NCBI GenBank assembly: GCA_964020085.1
Contig: OZ026595.1
Span: 3,813,314 to 3,877,313 of the forward strand
Length of the DNA: 64,000 bases
Direction of reading: 5' to 3'
Origin: Micromussa lordhowensis
Taxonomy: Eukaryota > Cnidaria > Anthozoa > Scleractinia > Lobophylliidae
The position numbers and the translations under genes are program-made. This document shows, one piece after another, positions 21,091 through 32,008 of this stretch. The notes under the pieces are model-generated. The model did no database searches, had not been told where the DNA came from, and saw nothing but the letters and a program-made list of their open reading frames with translations. Numbering within the stretch: position 1 is the stretch's first letter; every line of letters begins with the position of its first letter.

Positions 21091-21696
21091 AGAGAGATTA
21101 AGCACCGCGTATTTTTTTCCCGCGAACGGCAGAGGTGGTCACGTGATCTGACATTTCCCGCGTTTGCCGTTTGCCGGCCGCCGTTTCTACTCGAGGAGGA
21201 CATTTTTCCCGTTTGTAGGGAACGCGAAAACGTGAGTATTTGCAGCCCATTTTAACCCACTATTTCTACATTTTGATCACTTGCTTTTATAGCTAAGCTT
21301 CGTTTATCATCCTACTTCTACATGAACTGCTTGTAAAGATAAGAGTTTCAAATTCAAGCCGAAAATACATAACTTCTCCGTGTCCATTTTTTCTAGTCGC
21401 AGTGAATGGCGACCGAGAACATTTGCCTTAGGAAAATTAAGAAATATGGGCCTGGCCTTTACTGAACTGTATTTCAGTTAATATTTTTAACAATAAGTTA
21501 AAGTTTATTTTTGAACGAACATTTAGTTAACTGGTTAATTTCAAATGTAGACAATTTTTGTAATCCTTAAGCCTTGTTCCCAGTTCCGCCGTGTCGTCGG
21601 GAAGCTTGAACAGACGAACATCGCGGACGGAACGGCAAACGACAAACGGCTAGCCGACGTTCAGCGTTTGCCGTTTTCGCGGTGCTTAATCTAACT
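21091..21696. mobile_element. Harbinger-like MITE, unit 2 only
   Basis: The ends are 19-bp imperfect inverted repeats sharing AGATTAAGCACCGCG / CGCGGTGCTTAATCT. ATT flanks both sides (21088-21090 and 21697-21699), matching a 3-bp target duplication as made by PIF/Harbinger elements. The uninterrupted site is seen at 7460 and 40401. No transposase gene inside. Confidence 0.7.
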
Positions 21697-22087
21697 ATTT
21701 TGTTCGTGATCTGCGGCGAGTCGTGGAAAGTCAGGCGCAATGATTTTTGGGACGGACCCTACTGCACAGCCTGCCTTGCTTCAAGACATTGTGTTTGCTT
21801 TCTAAAACGCAAATAAAGCGTTTAATTTAATCCTGATATGACAATTGTTAATCCATGTGGGATAAAGTTTTAATACAACATTGTGATTGCGGGTTGATTT
21901 TCAACGCGACACGAAGCAAGTCCAGAAAAGAAGATCGGTTCGAACCACGTAGCGTTAGAAATCGTCTGCGCGAAAGAAATCTTAATGAGAGTCTTGATGT
22001 TGGGTTGAAAAGATGTCTGCTAATGAGATGTGCAGATCCCAGTAGATCCGTTGGTTTGTGTGGGACTCGGTGGAACACTGGAACGAG

Positions 22088-22472
22088 TCACGCGCAGCCC
22101 GTTATCTCTTTGCATATGACTCGCGTGTTTCGATCCACAGTGCATTGTACGCGAAAGCTGTGTACACTGCAGTCTTCAAAAAATTCAATCGGACTGTCCA
22201 TAAGTGGATAATCATAATCGTAAAACAAAGTAAGTTTCTCAGGTTCGTCAGGCGGCAAAGTGCCAAGAAATCCAAACTCTTTCAGCTTCATACTTGACGT
22301 CATTTCCTATTTTTCTTCCCGCTCTTTGGATTGATCAATTCTTATGTTTACCCGCTTGACAATCATCGTTATTCCATATATGGATATGTTCGAGGGTACC
22401 TGGACACTAGCAGGACCAGGAATTGAAGTGATGTGTTGGAAGGAGATACTGCACAAGTCCTGCATGATGTAA
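22088..22472 (-). pseudogene. Partner gene exon D, unit 2 (nonsense mutation)
   Basis: The acceptor CTGCAG and the ATG at 22465 are retained. After 52 codons a TAG (22307-22309) replaces the CAG of units 1 and 3. The remaining C-terminal part (GFLGTLPPDEPEK to the stop at 22088) is still open. Together with the TPR-CHAT lesions this marks unit 2 as decaying. Confidence 0.55.
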
Positions 22473-22736
22473 CTGCAGAAAAGACAACAACTCGTGAGAA
22501 TAATGATAAGAACCGGTATATACGTAGGATCTTACCTGATCAACCAAAATAACAAACTTAATTAGATAAGGCTGATGTGTGTTACTGCGAAGAAAACTGA
22601 ACACGGCAACGACATGATAGAGTCCAAACTGAAAGCCACAATGAAAACCGTGAACAGTTGCTTCGACCTTTGAGTCTCGTGAGCACGGTGCAGCAGCAAA
22701 AAGTAGAGCAACCAGCACGAAAGCCAATAAGCCATT

Positions 22737-22870
22737 TGCAAGTTGTCTTTTGCGTTCGTGGGGAAACCATCTATACGAAAATGGTTTTTCTACAGGGTCA
22801 TTTTCATGTACAACAAAGTCATTTTCATATGAAAGGTTTTGCGGGAGGGCTCGTTTTGAGACAGAAATGC
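22737..22870. repeat. MITE-like CATTTTCAT repeat, unit 2
   Basis: Counterpart of 8462-8640, with the left CAAAACGAG part deleted and the right GCTCGTTTTG end kept. Confidence 0.4.
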
Positions 22871-23125
22871 ACATGGTAATGATCTCAGATGAAACTCAGA
22901 TCCAAAAGTTTGCGGATTGGCCAGCTGCACGTGCACAAAGCGTGACTATGGCTGTGACTATGACTAATAGCCAAAGAAGCTATAATCTTATGTCGAAGAA
23001 GGGCCTATCAACGGTACAAATTAACCCAAACAAGCCGCATGTCCATCTTTGCCGAGAAAACATTTTTATACGTTAGGAGAAATAAATTACGCAGAGACAG
23101 ATTATATACTGGATGATAGTTTATT

Positions 23126-23235
23126 TAAGAAATAGAAAACATGTACCGTGTTTCTGTCAAGTTATAGAAACACGAGTTGAGGTTTGAGAGAACGAGAAAT
23201 GCCGTGGGAATACGAACCGCAGGCGAGTGTTTTCA
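23126..23235. repeat. Half copy of the AAGAAATAG foldback, unit 2
   Basis: Left arm only, as in unit 1, from AAGAAATAGAAAACATGTAC to GCAGGCGAGTG. Confidence 0.5.
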
Positions 23236-23388
23236 TTGCATTTGTGGACATTTCTCTTCTCGCCAACGCAATGTTTTCATGTCCGAGAGTGGACCAAAAA
23301 ATTCGGCTTTGATGACGTAGAGACCCTTGTACATCTGTGATTGGCTGTCCCTTGTCTTTTAATTTTGGCGCGCAATTATCAGCCAATT

Positions 23389-23650
23389 GCCGCGGTGGCC
23401 TCATGGTTAGTGCGCTCGACACCGGAGCGAGTGCTCCGGGTTAGAGCCCTGGCCTGGGACATTGTGTTGTGTTCTTGGGCAAGACACTTTACTCTCACGG
23501 TGCCTCTATCCACCCAGGTGTATAAATGGGTACCGGCGAATTTAATGCTCCCATCCAGGGGGGCCGTAGAAATACTCCTAGTCGCTTCATGCTACTGAAA
23601 CCGGGATAAGCTCCGGCCTGATGAGCCACTAGGCTCGTATGCAGACATTT
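23389..23650 (+). repeat. tRNA-derived SINE, unit 2 (internal deletion)
   Basis: Same element as 9133-9422. About 30 bp around the CTGGGGGTAACC segment are missing, and the B box is changed (GGGTTAGAGCCC). Confidence 0.7.
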
Positions 23651-24055
23651 TTTTACAGTTGCCTCTACAGATCTATATACTAGGTGTGGATTTAGGCGGG
23701 TGGGCCTTTTTACAGAGCGCTCTATTTCTAGGCTTTCCCCCTGCGAAATAGGTCAGTTCCGGTCCACATGAGCGCGTATCAGTAGGGAAAAAATGGCGGC
23801 CTCAGGTGAACATGTCGACTTAATCTTCCTGTGAAATGATGACGTCAGCTAAAAATTAAGTCCGTGCTTGTGATTGGTCACTGAGGTTCTTGCGGGGGTC
23901 TGAATTTGCTCTAAAATCACATTTAAAATAGATCTGCCTGTGAAAACGGAATGACAGGAATTTGGGGCAGTTTAACACTCCTAGTGATGGGCTCCTGGGT
24001 CAGTGCACAAAACGAGACGGCTGTTTACTAAAACTTACAATGAAAAAGAAAGAAG

Positions 24056-24392
24056 TTAGTTTACCATGTAGGTGTTCACAGGGGCTGGAAAAGGATAATA
24101 CAACAAAGGAGGGGCTGGTACCGAGACTAAAGCGGGGACTAGATCTGAAGCTTGAGATGGAACTGGTGCGGGGTGGACTACTGGATAATAAGGGTTGTAA
24201 TAATGCTGGCCAGGCTGGCACGGACAGGGCGAATAACGGGGACTTGGGCACTTGAAATAAGCCATGGCTGCGTGTCTGTGAAAGGTGCGCTTACAGGTGG
24301 GGGACTGGGAACGGGAGATGCTTTACTCTTAGCTTCAGCACAGTCTAACTGCTTGTATTCCACGTTTGAATCATGAAGATTTTTCTCGGACC
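24056..24392 (-). CDS. Partner gene Pro/Tyr-rich exon B, unit 2
   Basis: Acceptor TTTTTATTCAG precedes 24392 on the - strand. A 69-codon frame runs from the Kozak ATG at 24265 (MAYFKCPSPRYSPCPC...) to TAA at 24056, rich in Pro, Tyr and Ala with repeats like PAPVPSQ. The alternative frame from the acceptor reads SEKNLHDSNVEYKQ and ends at 24178. Direct splicing from exon A (phase 0) would reach a stop after about 15 codons, so either the join or the frame is different from the simplest model. Function unknown. Confidence 0.35.
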
Positions 24393-25379
24393 CTGAATAA
24401 AAACAAGTCATGACAAATAAAATCATGCGACATTTTTTAGCTGGACTGAATTCCTCCCTGGGCAGCCATTTACCATGAAATCACATTCAATCATGGCTGC
24501 ATAAATACAGCTTGTCCAAGAGGACACAATTGATTCTGGAGACAAACATATTCCAGCATATTATTCCAGTGTAATTCTAGAACGACGGACAATGCGGTTC
24601 CATCCATTTCTGCACAAATATATGCATCAGGCTTGAAAATTCTGTTGAACAACTTGAATTTAAGTCCGGAGAATTAAAACTATTTATTATGGTTGATCGT
24701 TATTCTCTCATTTTCTTTGTATCGCGGTCATGAAATTGAGATTTTCTAAAACCCACCTTAATTGGCCATGTTTAATTTTTCAGTAAGCTTTCCAGTTTTT
24801 ATTTCCAGTGATTTAAACCCCGCCGGATGAAGAAGAAACTTAAGAAAGGATGCATAAACATTTTTCTTTCAAATAAACATATCTCTTTGCTTTTTAAATT
24901 CTCTGCACGTGCGCACCCCACAAAAATTGCTTTTATTGACACTTCATGGACACACCCACATTGTACTTTTATTTCAAACAGTTACTCAAACTAGTTAATT
25001 GTTCATGTCATTGTTACCCAACCAAAACGCCTCATTCTGGTCAGGTGGATGAGTTTAGAAACCCAATGAAAAACGAGCGTTTGGAAACGATTTCAAACCC
25101 GAGCGTAAAATGTTTCTTCATCTGCATATTCATAGAGCCAGACCAGCACATGAACATGAACAATTTTATTTAATCACACATAGTTACAATATACTTTAAA
25201 GCAAGTTTATTTACTGCTGACATTGAATGTAATGGTACAGTTATTGAAGTGCCCGAAGCAGAAAGAGCTATTCTTTTCTAAATTAAATTCTCCCTCATTG
25301 ATTGCGACCTTGTCTTTTGCTTCGGTCTGCAACCTTGCTTATACACTTCGGCCCTAAAATGGCACTTACCTGGGAAACA

Positions 25380-25493
25380 ACTTTCTCCTCCGGTTTTTTC
25401 GACTTTGGAATAGCGCTGGCCACACAAGTTTCCTCTTCTTCACTAGTTTTATGAGGTCTAAATCTGTACTCTGCCATCTGCATTTTGAAACAA
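25380..25493 (-). CDS. Partner gene first coding exon A, unit 2
   Basis: 38 codons from ATG 25493 to the donor CCCAG|GTAAGT at 25380; open and close to the unit 1 copy (SEEEETCVASAIPKSKK). It remains intact although exon D of this unit is broken. Confidence 0.5.
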
Positions 25494-25544
25494 CTGACGT
25501 GCTTGCTCAGAAGTCACAAACAGTCATTAACAAGGTGGCATAAA

Positions 25545-25696
25545 GCCTGGTTCACACTTGTGCGATAAGCATAACACAAGCGACATAAGCATAAGCATAA
25601 GCACAAGAAAAAAGGAACATGTTCCTTTTTTTCTTGTGCTTATGCTTGTGCTTATGTCGCTTGTGTTATGCTTATCGCACAAGTGCGAACCAGGCT
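25545..25696. mobile_element. Perfect palindrome with GCCTGGTTC ends, unit 2 only
   Basis: About 150 bp reading as its own inverse around GAACATGTTC at 25615-25624. The ends are GCCTGGTTCACACTTGTGCG and its inverse with one or two mismatches. Flanked by TAAA/TTAAA. Other units have the uninterrupted GCATAAAGAGGC. Foldback MITE; no coding. Confidence 0.75.
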
Positions 25697-25982
25697 TAAA
25701 GAGGCAAGTAAAATAATACAATGTAATATCACAGATCAGCAAGCAGCGACTAGGTGACACGGATTCACATTGCACGTCTCAAATAAAACATATATTTGAA
25801 TTCAGAAAACCTATTGTAATGATAATTTCTACTGATTTTCTTTGTCGGAGAAGTAATTTCAAAAACTCGTACTTCGGGTTTCATCAGATTTCCAAACGTT
25901 CAAAAACAATAAAACCACTAAAAATCAAGATGTTTTCTCTCGTTTGGAAACCTGATGAAATCTTCGCACTCGCTTTTGAATT

Positions 25983-26060
25983 TCACTTCACAAACCTCCA
26001 TAACATATAATAGCGTATTCTCCTCGGCTTCGCGCTAAATTCAAGCCATTCAAAGTCAAA
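25983..26060 (+). repeat. DIRS A left inverted terminal repeat
   Basis: The outer 30 bp (TCACTTCACAAACCTCCATA) are unique to the left end. The following AGCGTATTCTCCTCGGCTTC part is inverted at the right end of element B (52218-52290). The revcomp of the outermost part is found behind the recombinase gene, as expected for DIRS. Confidence 0.8.
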
Positions 26061-26371
26061 TCAAAGGCTCTCTGAGCAGCTCATGGATGAATAGCCCAAT
26101 GCCAAGTTTACTTTTGCCACTTTGGCAAAACGAGTCTTTGAGCGAAACTATTGGTATGAAAATATATGTCACCTGCACGGTCATTCGCATGAAAATCAAG
26201 TGATTTTCATGGGAAACTGACGTTTGGCACAAGCACTCGTTCTGCAAATAGAAACTCAGACGGTGGAAGTCAAAGTCTACGTTTGTGCCAAGCGGCCCAT
26301 CAGGCCAGCACTGATAAAAAAATAATCTAACAAAAAAACAAGTTACCATCTTCTCGTGGTCTGTTTACAAT

Positions 26372-26405
26372 GTCCGATTATAAAGGAATGGACAATGCCT
26401 AGCGC

Positions 26406-26477
<72 letters not shown>

Positions 26478-26577
26478 GAGCCGAGAGCATTTATAGCTAC
26501 CTAAGTGCTCTCCCAACTATCCAAGTGCATCCCGAATTGGCTGGACGCTAGCTAGGCATTGTCCATTGCTTTTATAA
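26372..26577. mobile_element. Foldback element inside DIRS A
   Basis: Arms of about 85 bp: TTATAAAGGAATGGACAATG is matched by CATTGTCCATTGCTTTTATAA. The tip at about 26468 reads GCTCGAGGCGGAGCCGAGAGC. No coding content. Confidence 0.7.
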
Positions 26578-26599
26578 CATAGCAAGACATTTTTCACGC

Positions 26600-26820
26600 T
26601 GAAAAGTCGCTTTTTCTGCACTGATCAAATTGCAAGTTGTGCACGTGCACATGCACGTGTTGTTTTCACTGAGAGCACGTTTCGCTACACTTGCACGTGC
26701 GCGTGCACGTGTTGTTTTCATCGGTGGCACTTTCGCTTTGATGATCTTTCGACGCTTCCGATGTTTCTGCAACCATTTCAGACACATTTTCCAAGTCTTC
26801 AATGTCACCGAGAAACCCTA
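26600..26820 (-). pseudogene. Cys/Thr-rich coding-like fragment
   Basis: On the - strand the frame GFLGDIEDLENVSEMVAETS is followed by NNTCTRTCKCSETCSQ and a stop. A one-base-shifted second repeat reads SENNTCMCTCTTCNLISAEK. The two halves are ~65-bp direct repeats rich in CACGTG. It resembles an acidic protein with a Cys-rich tail broken by a frameshift, perhaps a transposase remnant. Low confidence. Confidence 0.25.
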
Positions 26821-27357
26821 ACTCAAATGTTGAATAACACTAGCCATTAGTAACAGCTAAAGTTAAGTTTTACTCGAAAAAAAGTTGTGAGAAAAACTTT
26901 TGCTGGCAAGAAATTTCACCGACGATGGCGTCAGCATGAACCATCTCTATGAACCATCCATTTCTTTTTCATAGAAAATTAGCCAATCACAGCGCGCGCT
27001 AGCATATAGCTATGTTATAAAAAGCTTTAGATATCAAGAGGGTCGTACAGGGAAGTCTCTGGCACGGTTCACGAACCTAAAATACAGAGGATCACGGTTC
27101 ACGGATAAAAAAATTTCGATTCCCGAATTACGAAAATAAGAAAGTAAGGACCTGTTCTTACATTAAAAACAGTGTTTGTAGGAAGCAAAATCGCGAATGG
27201 CTAAATCAAGGCTCCGTATTGCATATTGCATGGCTAAGGCACTCTCGATAGACCACTGTAACTATTCGGAGAACTTGTGTCTCAAAATCACATAGAGTTG
27301 TGTGGTAAAATCACGAATATCGGTTAATATTTCAGGTTCTTCACGGATCACGCAAAA

Positions 27358-28072
27358 GCTTTAAAAAAACGCGGTTACTTACACTGTCTGCGAAACGTGA
27401 CTCTCTTGCCCTTCAGCAAATATACGAAAAAAGAGTATCTGATTACATTCTTTGCATAGCTTGAGTTTAGCTTGACTTGTAATCGGAGAATTTTGTTTAC
27501 GTCTTATGAAAAAACACCTTGACCTTTCAATATAAATTTACACATTGGTTTTTGACGAGCGCTATGCTTCTTGTCTTTCCATGTCCATTTGTTACAGCTA
27601 CTGCTGCTTAGCTTGACAAATTTCAATTTTACAACTCCACGAGTTGAACCAAAAACCATCTTCGTGCCGCGTTAGCCGCCATATGTACAAACTCCATGTT
27701 GTCGGACAAAAAATTCGTCTTTCTAGTACCCCGCTAAAACCTGCTGAACCTACACCACGAAGTGCCTAGGAAAAGAACAATACTAAGCAGGGGAGGGTTG
27801 GGAGAAACGATTTAATCCGGTTTAATGAATAAACAAGAACCGCGGTGCGGTTGTAAACCGCGCTTTAAAAAAACGCGGTTACTTACACTGTCTGCGAAAC
27901 GTAACTCTCCTGCCCTTCATCAAATATACGAAAAAAAGAGTATCTGATTACATTCTTTGCATAGCGCGAGTTTAGCGTGACTTGTAATCGGAGAATTTTG
28001 TTTACGTCTAATGAAAAAATACCTTGACCTTTCAATATAAATTTTACAATGATATGGGTTTTTGACGAGCAC
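27358..28072. repeat. Pair of ~205-bp direct repeats
   Basis: 27358-27562 and 27861-28072 share TTAAAAAAACGCGGTTACTT through to TTTTTGACGAGC with few differences. About 300 bp lie between them. Nothing coding is recognised. Confidence 0.75.
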
Positions 28073-28598
28073 TAAGGCTAAGTTTTAACTTTTTTCCCCA
28101 GAAAATTCCACCATTGCTTCTGGCGAACTATACACGATCTTACATTTATCACCGTCAGCGTATTCCATGGCCAGATGTAATACCTTTTTAGCGCATTGAA
28201 TATTCCCTTTGAAAGTGAACAGAAACAATGCAAACATTCCAGATTACAAAATGTTCTGTTTTGCACGCAAAATGAAAATACAGCTTAACTCTGGATAATT
28301 TCACCCTTACTAGCCAGCAGCTGGTCCCAAATTAGATGCTTTATCCTTGCAAATGTCCTGACGCCCATCGCCGAAGGCCGCCATTTTTTTGTGTAAACAG
28401 TTAATTCGCTAACTTGACAAAACCCTCCTGAGGGGGAGATAGGACGAAAAGAGCTGAGAAATGGCCTGTAATTGGGTGATGATGACATCATCGGGTGAAC
28501 ACAATTGGCTGTGGGAGTTTGGGTCTGCTCACCGACAAAAAAAAAACCGAAGGCAGAGCAAGAAACCGCCCAGCCTACGGCTGCGCGGTTTAATTAAT

Positions 28599-28637
28599 CA
28601 CAATCGAGTGAGTGAGTTAGTGAGTGAGTGATCGAGT
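28599..28637. repeat. GAGT microsatellite
   Basis: Imperfect (GAGT)n run, GAGTGAGTGAGTTAGTGAGT and onward, just before the DIRS A leader. Confidence 0.8.
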
Positions 28638-28794
28638 GCCATCTGACTGCCTCCTAAGCTCATAACATCCATGAGCAAAAACGAGGCTAGAGAGCCTCGA
28701 CCCCATGTAAAATTCCTTCACTCTCAAAAATGGCTTCGCGCTGAGTGACATTGTTTCTCACTCGTTCGTAAATTCGCTAAAGATTTCAAGCTAC

Positions 28795-30290
28795 ATGGCC
28801 GACCTGTCAAGAAATTCCCCTCCTGAGGATGGGGAAATTGTTGTCGACACCCCAAAGGAGAGTGTCGTTGACGGAGAGGACGAACAAACTCCTAGATCTG
28901 CGAACAATCGAAGGCATCAGAGATCGACCTCCAGTTCGTCAAAGCCCCGTTCGGAAGATGACGAGAGTTCGGGTAACGAAAGCGACTCGAGTGGATCCTC
29001 TAGCTCTTCAAGTGAAGCTAGTGCTAATCCAAAGCGACAGAGTCGTATAAAAGTCGTACCTGCTTCGTCTAAACACAAAGATGATGCCGAATACACGAGA
29101 TTCGAAGCGGACTCAAAAGCCCGCCAAAAACTTGTCTTGACTCAAGGCATGGAGGAATACTTGAGTGACAAATTTACGCATTATGTGAAGGACAAGGCCA
29201 TAAGATCCAGGATTTAGTCCTTCACTCTAATCCACTTCCAGAGGTGAATTGCTTGAATACTTCCAAAGTGGACGATTACTTCGGCGAGATATTTGAATCT
29301 TTGAATAAATCGTATGGCAAGGACAGTGACGACACGCTTTCTAAAACACAAGCTCGGATCTCTAACGTCATGGGACCCCTTGGTAGACTCTGGCTTAACC
29401 TTGAAGAGGTCCGTACGGGTAAATCTCCCGAAGAGCTGGATCTCTGTGAGTGTCTGCGTTTGGTTGTACAGTCTGTTACCCTTCTAGGGCAGGCTAATGT
29501 CAGCTTGACCTATGCCCGCAGACTCGCTATACTGGGGCGGCTCACTGGCGATGCAAAAAAAGCCAAAACGTTGCTTAGCAAGCATGAGTCTTGTCTAACT
29601 CAATCCCAAAGGAATTTGTTTGGGAACAAGGTTCTACAAACCAAGCCTCGCAAATCTACTAAGGAAATATCTACTCACTTGTCAGGGTCTTCGAGGCCTC
29701 GTCCTGCCTCTTTCAAGGGCTCAGTCTCCACCAGTAATGAGGTTTTCCGACAGGATACCAGAACTGCCCATCAGCCCTTTCGAGGAGGTCCCCCATCTCG
29801 CGGTAGGGGTGAGGGCAGATCTGTGTCATTCAGGGCCAGAGGCTCCAACCACAAAGGATACTTTAAAGGCAAGCTTGTCAGGTTTAGAATCCAAAAGAGA
29901 TCACCTGAATCAAGCACCCAATCCCCAGATGCTAACCAAATCTCTGGAGGTACCGAATCAGGTGGTTCCAGTCAATGTCCACCCTGCATTAATGGCAATG
30001 GGCATGGACACCACAATTCTGCCCAGACCCCTCCAGTTAGCAGGGAGGCTCCAACACTTCCTAAGCAATTGGAAACTACTGACTCGGGATCAGTTTATTT
30101 TGGAAATGGTTGTGGGAATTCAGATCCCTTTTACCAGTTTTCCAAATCAGAGTCGTGTTCCTCCTCTGACATTGCACAACCAGTCAGAACAAGTTGCCTT
30201 AGATCAGGAGATATCGGAGATGCTCCAGAAAGGGGCAATTCAGGTGGTCTCTCCCATGAATGGGGAATTTCTAAGTTCAGTTTTTCCTAG
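28795..30290 (+). pseudogene. DIRS A Gag-like protein (frameshifted)
   Basis: Starts with ATG 28795 (MADLSRNSPPEDGE), followed by a Ser/acidic tract, a helical middle and a C-terminal Arg/Gly region (SRGRGEGRSVSFRARG). A 4-bp insertion near 29203 compared with element B causes a stop at 29217; the frame resumes to 30290. A second deletion near 29640 removes about a dozen codons. Gag coats the RNA/cDNA intermediate in this element class. Confidence 0.75.
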
Positions 30291-32008
30291 TCAAGAAGAA
30301 AGATGGGGAAAAAAGACCTGTAATCAGCTTGAAAGAGTTGAATTCTCACGTAACATACCAGCACTTTAAAATGGAGGGTCTGTATTTACTGAAACATTTG
30401 ATTCAGATGGGGGACTGGATGATAAAAATCGATTTGAAAGATGCTTACTTTTCTGTGCCAGTAAGCAAACAACATCAACCCCTCTTGCGTTTCCTGCACA
30501 AGAGCGTGAGATACCAATTTTCTTGTCTCCCCTTTGGGTTAGGTCCCGCCCCTCGTCTTTTTACGAAGCTCTTAAAGCCTGTTGTTGCCCTATTAAGGAG
30601 ACTGGGCCTGAGACTAATTATCTATCTCGACGACATTATTGTTTTCAATCAGACTCAGGAGGGTATTTTGAGGGACAGGGACTCAACCCTTTGGCTGCTT
30701 CAGCATTTACGCGTTGTGATCAATTGGAAGAAGTCAGTTTTACATCACGCCCGGTGCATGGAATATCTAAGTTTTGTCATCAACTCCCTAGAGATGAAGC
30801 TTTTCTTGCCAACAGAGAAAATGTCCCAACTTCTCCAGGATTGCAAAGACCTGATCTTAGAGAAGAGTGCCTCAGTGTGAACTCTCTCTCACATTATTGG
30901 GAGACTGACTTCAACTTTACAAGCAGCCCTCCCAGCTCCCCTCCATTACAGGCATTTACAAATGCTACAGCCGAAAGGCTTGTTGGTAGGGAAGGGGTAC
31001 AACTCGGTTGTTCCTCTAAACAAGGAATGCCAGAACGATCTCCAGTGGTGGATCGACCAACTGTCGACTTGGAATGGGAGGTCAATAATCTCACCAGTCC
31101 CCGATTTGATTATTACGACGGATGCGTCCTTGAAGGGCTGGGGGGCAGTGTGTCAGGAAGTTCATACCAGGGGGCTCTGGACTCGGGAGGAATCATTACT
31201 GCAAATAAATACCTTAAAACTCAAGGCAGCTCTTTTTGCTTTGAGAGCTTTCTCCAACAATCGAAAGAAATTTCATGTCCATCTCCGAATGGACAACAGA
31301 ACAGCAGTTGTATACCTACTAAAAATGGTGGGGACACGGTCTCAGGTGCTAGTCGGGATAGCCCAGGAATTATGGGAATACGCTCTGAGGAAGGAAATTT
31401 CCCTTACGCCAGAATAATTGCCAGGGGATATGAATCACGAAGCAGATTGGCAGTCGAGACATTTCAGAGATTCGAGCAACTGGAAACTGAATCCCAAAGT
31501 TTTTCAAACATTGGACCAGTTATGGGGCCCCTTAACAATAGATCTCTTTGAAAATCGCATGAATTCACAACTTCCGAATTTTGTGAGTTGGTTCCCAGAC
31601 CCCTTTGCTCAGGCAACAGATGCCTTTCAGATTCCTTGGTCGAATGTGAAGGGTTACTGCTTCACCCCATTTTCACTGATTTGCCGTTGTCTGGCAAAGA
31701 TAAGGAAGGACCAGGGCACAATGGTTCTGATAGCACCAACCTGGCATGCACAGGCATGGTACCCAGTCCTGTTGGAAATGTCTTGCTGGCATCCCATTCT
31801 ACTTCCTCCACTGAGGGATCTTTTATTCTCTAACAACCAACAGCCACACCCTCTGATTCTGCAGGGCCACCTGCAATTAGCGGCCTGGATGGTTACAGGC
31901 AAAACTTACAGGTGGCGTTTCAGAGGACACTGCAAATTTGCTCCGCTCCCATTCGTGGCGAAAAGGCACTGCAGGGGCTTACAACAGCGCCTGGAAACAG
32001 TGGAGTAG
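29620..32008 (+). pseudogene. DIRS A reverse transcriptase-RNase H (broken)
   Basis: The RT N-terminus overlaps the Gag end in another frame (SNWKLLTRDQF, EISEMLQKGAIQVVSP). After a frame change at a T run (30281-30285) the core follows with KIDLKDAY (motif A), LPFGLGPAPRLFTK (motif B) and YLDDII (catalytic Asp pair). RNase H shows TTDASLKGWGA and RMDN, but the expected Glu in the INTLELKA-type motif is Lys (NTLKLKA). Stops lie at 30878-30880 (TGA) and 31415-31417 (TAA). The region after RNase H (WGPLTIDLFENRMNSQLPNF) is typical of DIRS polyproteins. Not functional as it stands. Confidence 0.85.

Larger units (their letters stand above)
26061..28677. other. 2.6-kb insertion cluster within DIRS A
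   Basis: Separates the left terminal repeat (ending TTCAAAGTCAAA) from the leader (AAAACGAGGCTAGAG), which are adjacent in element B. It contains a CATTTTCAT-type repeat, a foldback, a Cys-rich coding-like fragment, two ~205-bp direct repeats and a GAGT microsatellite. On the - strand at 28384 an ATGGCGGCC in a YY1-like context starts a 24-codon frame up to a possible GTAAGG donor, perhaps a captured first exon. No intact gene is visible. Confidence 0.5.

Noticed and set aside
24207..24229. A 19-bp intron in exon B between GTAAGC and CAG
   Set aside because: It is too short for a spliceosomal intron.
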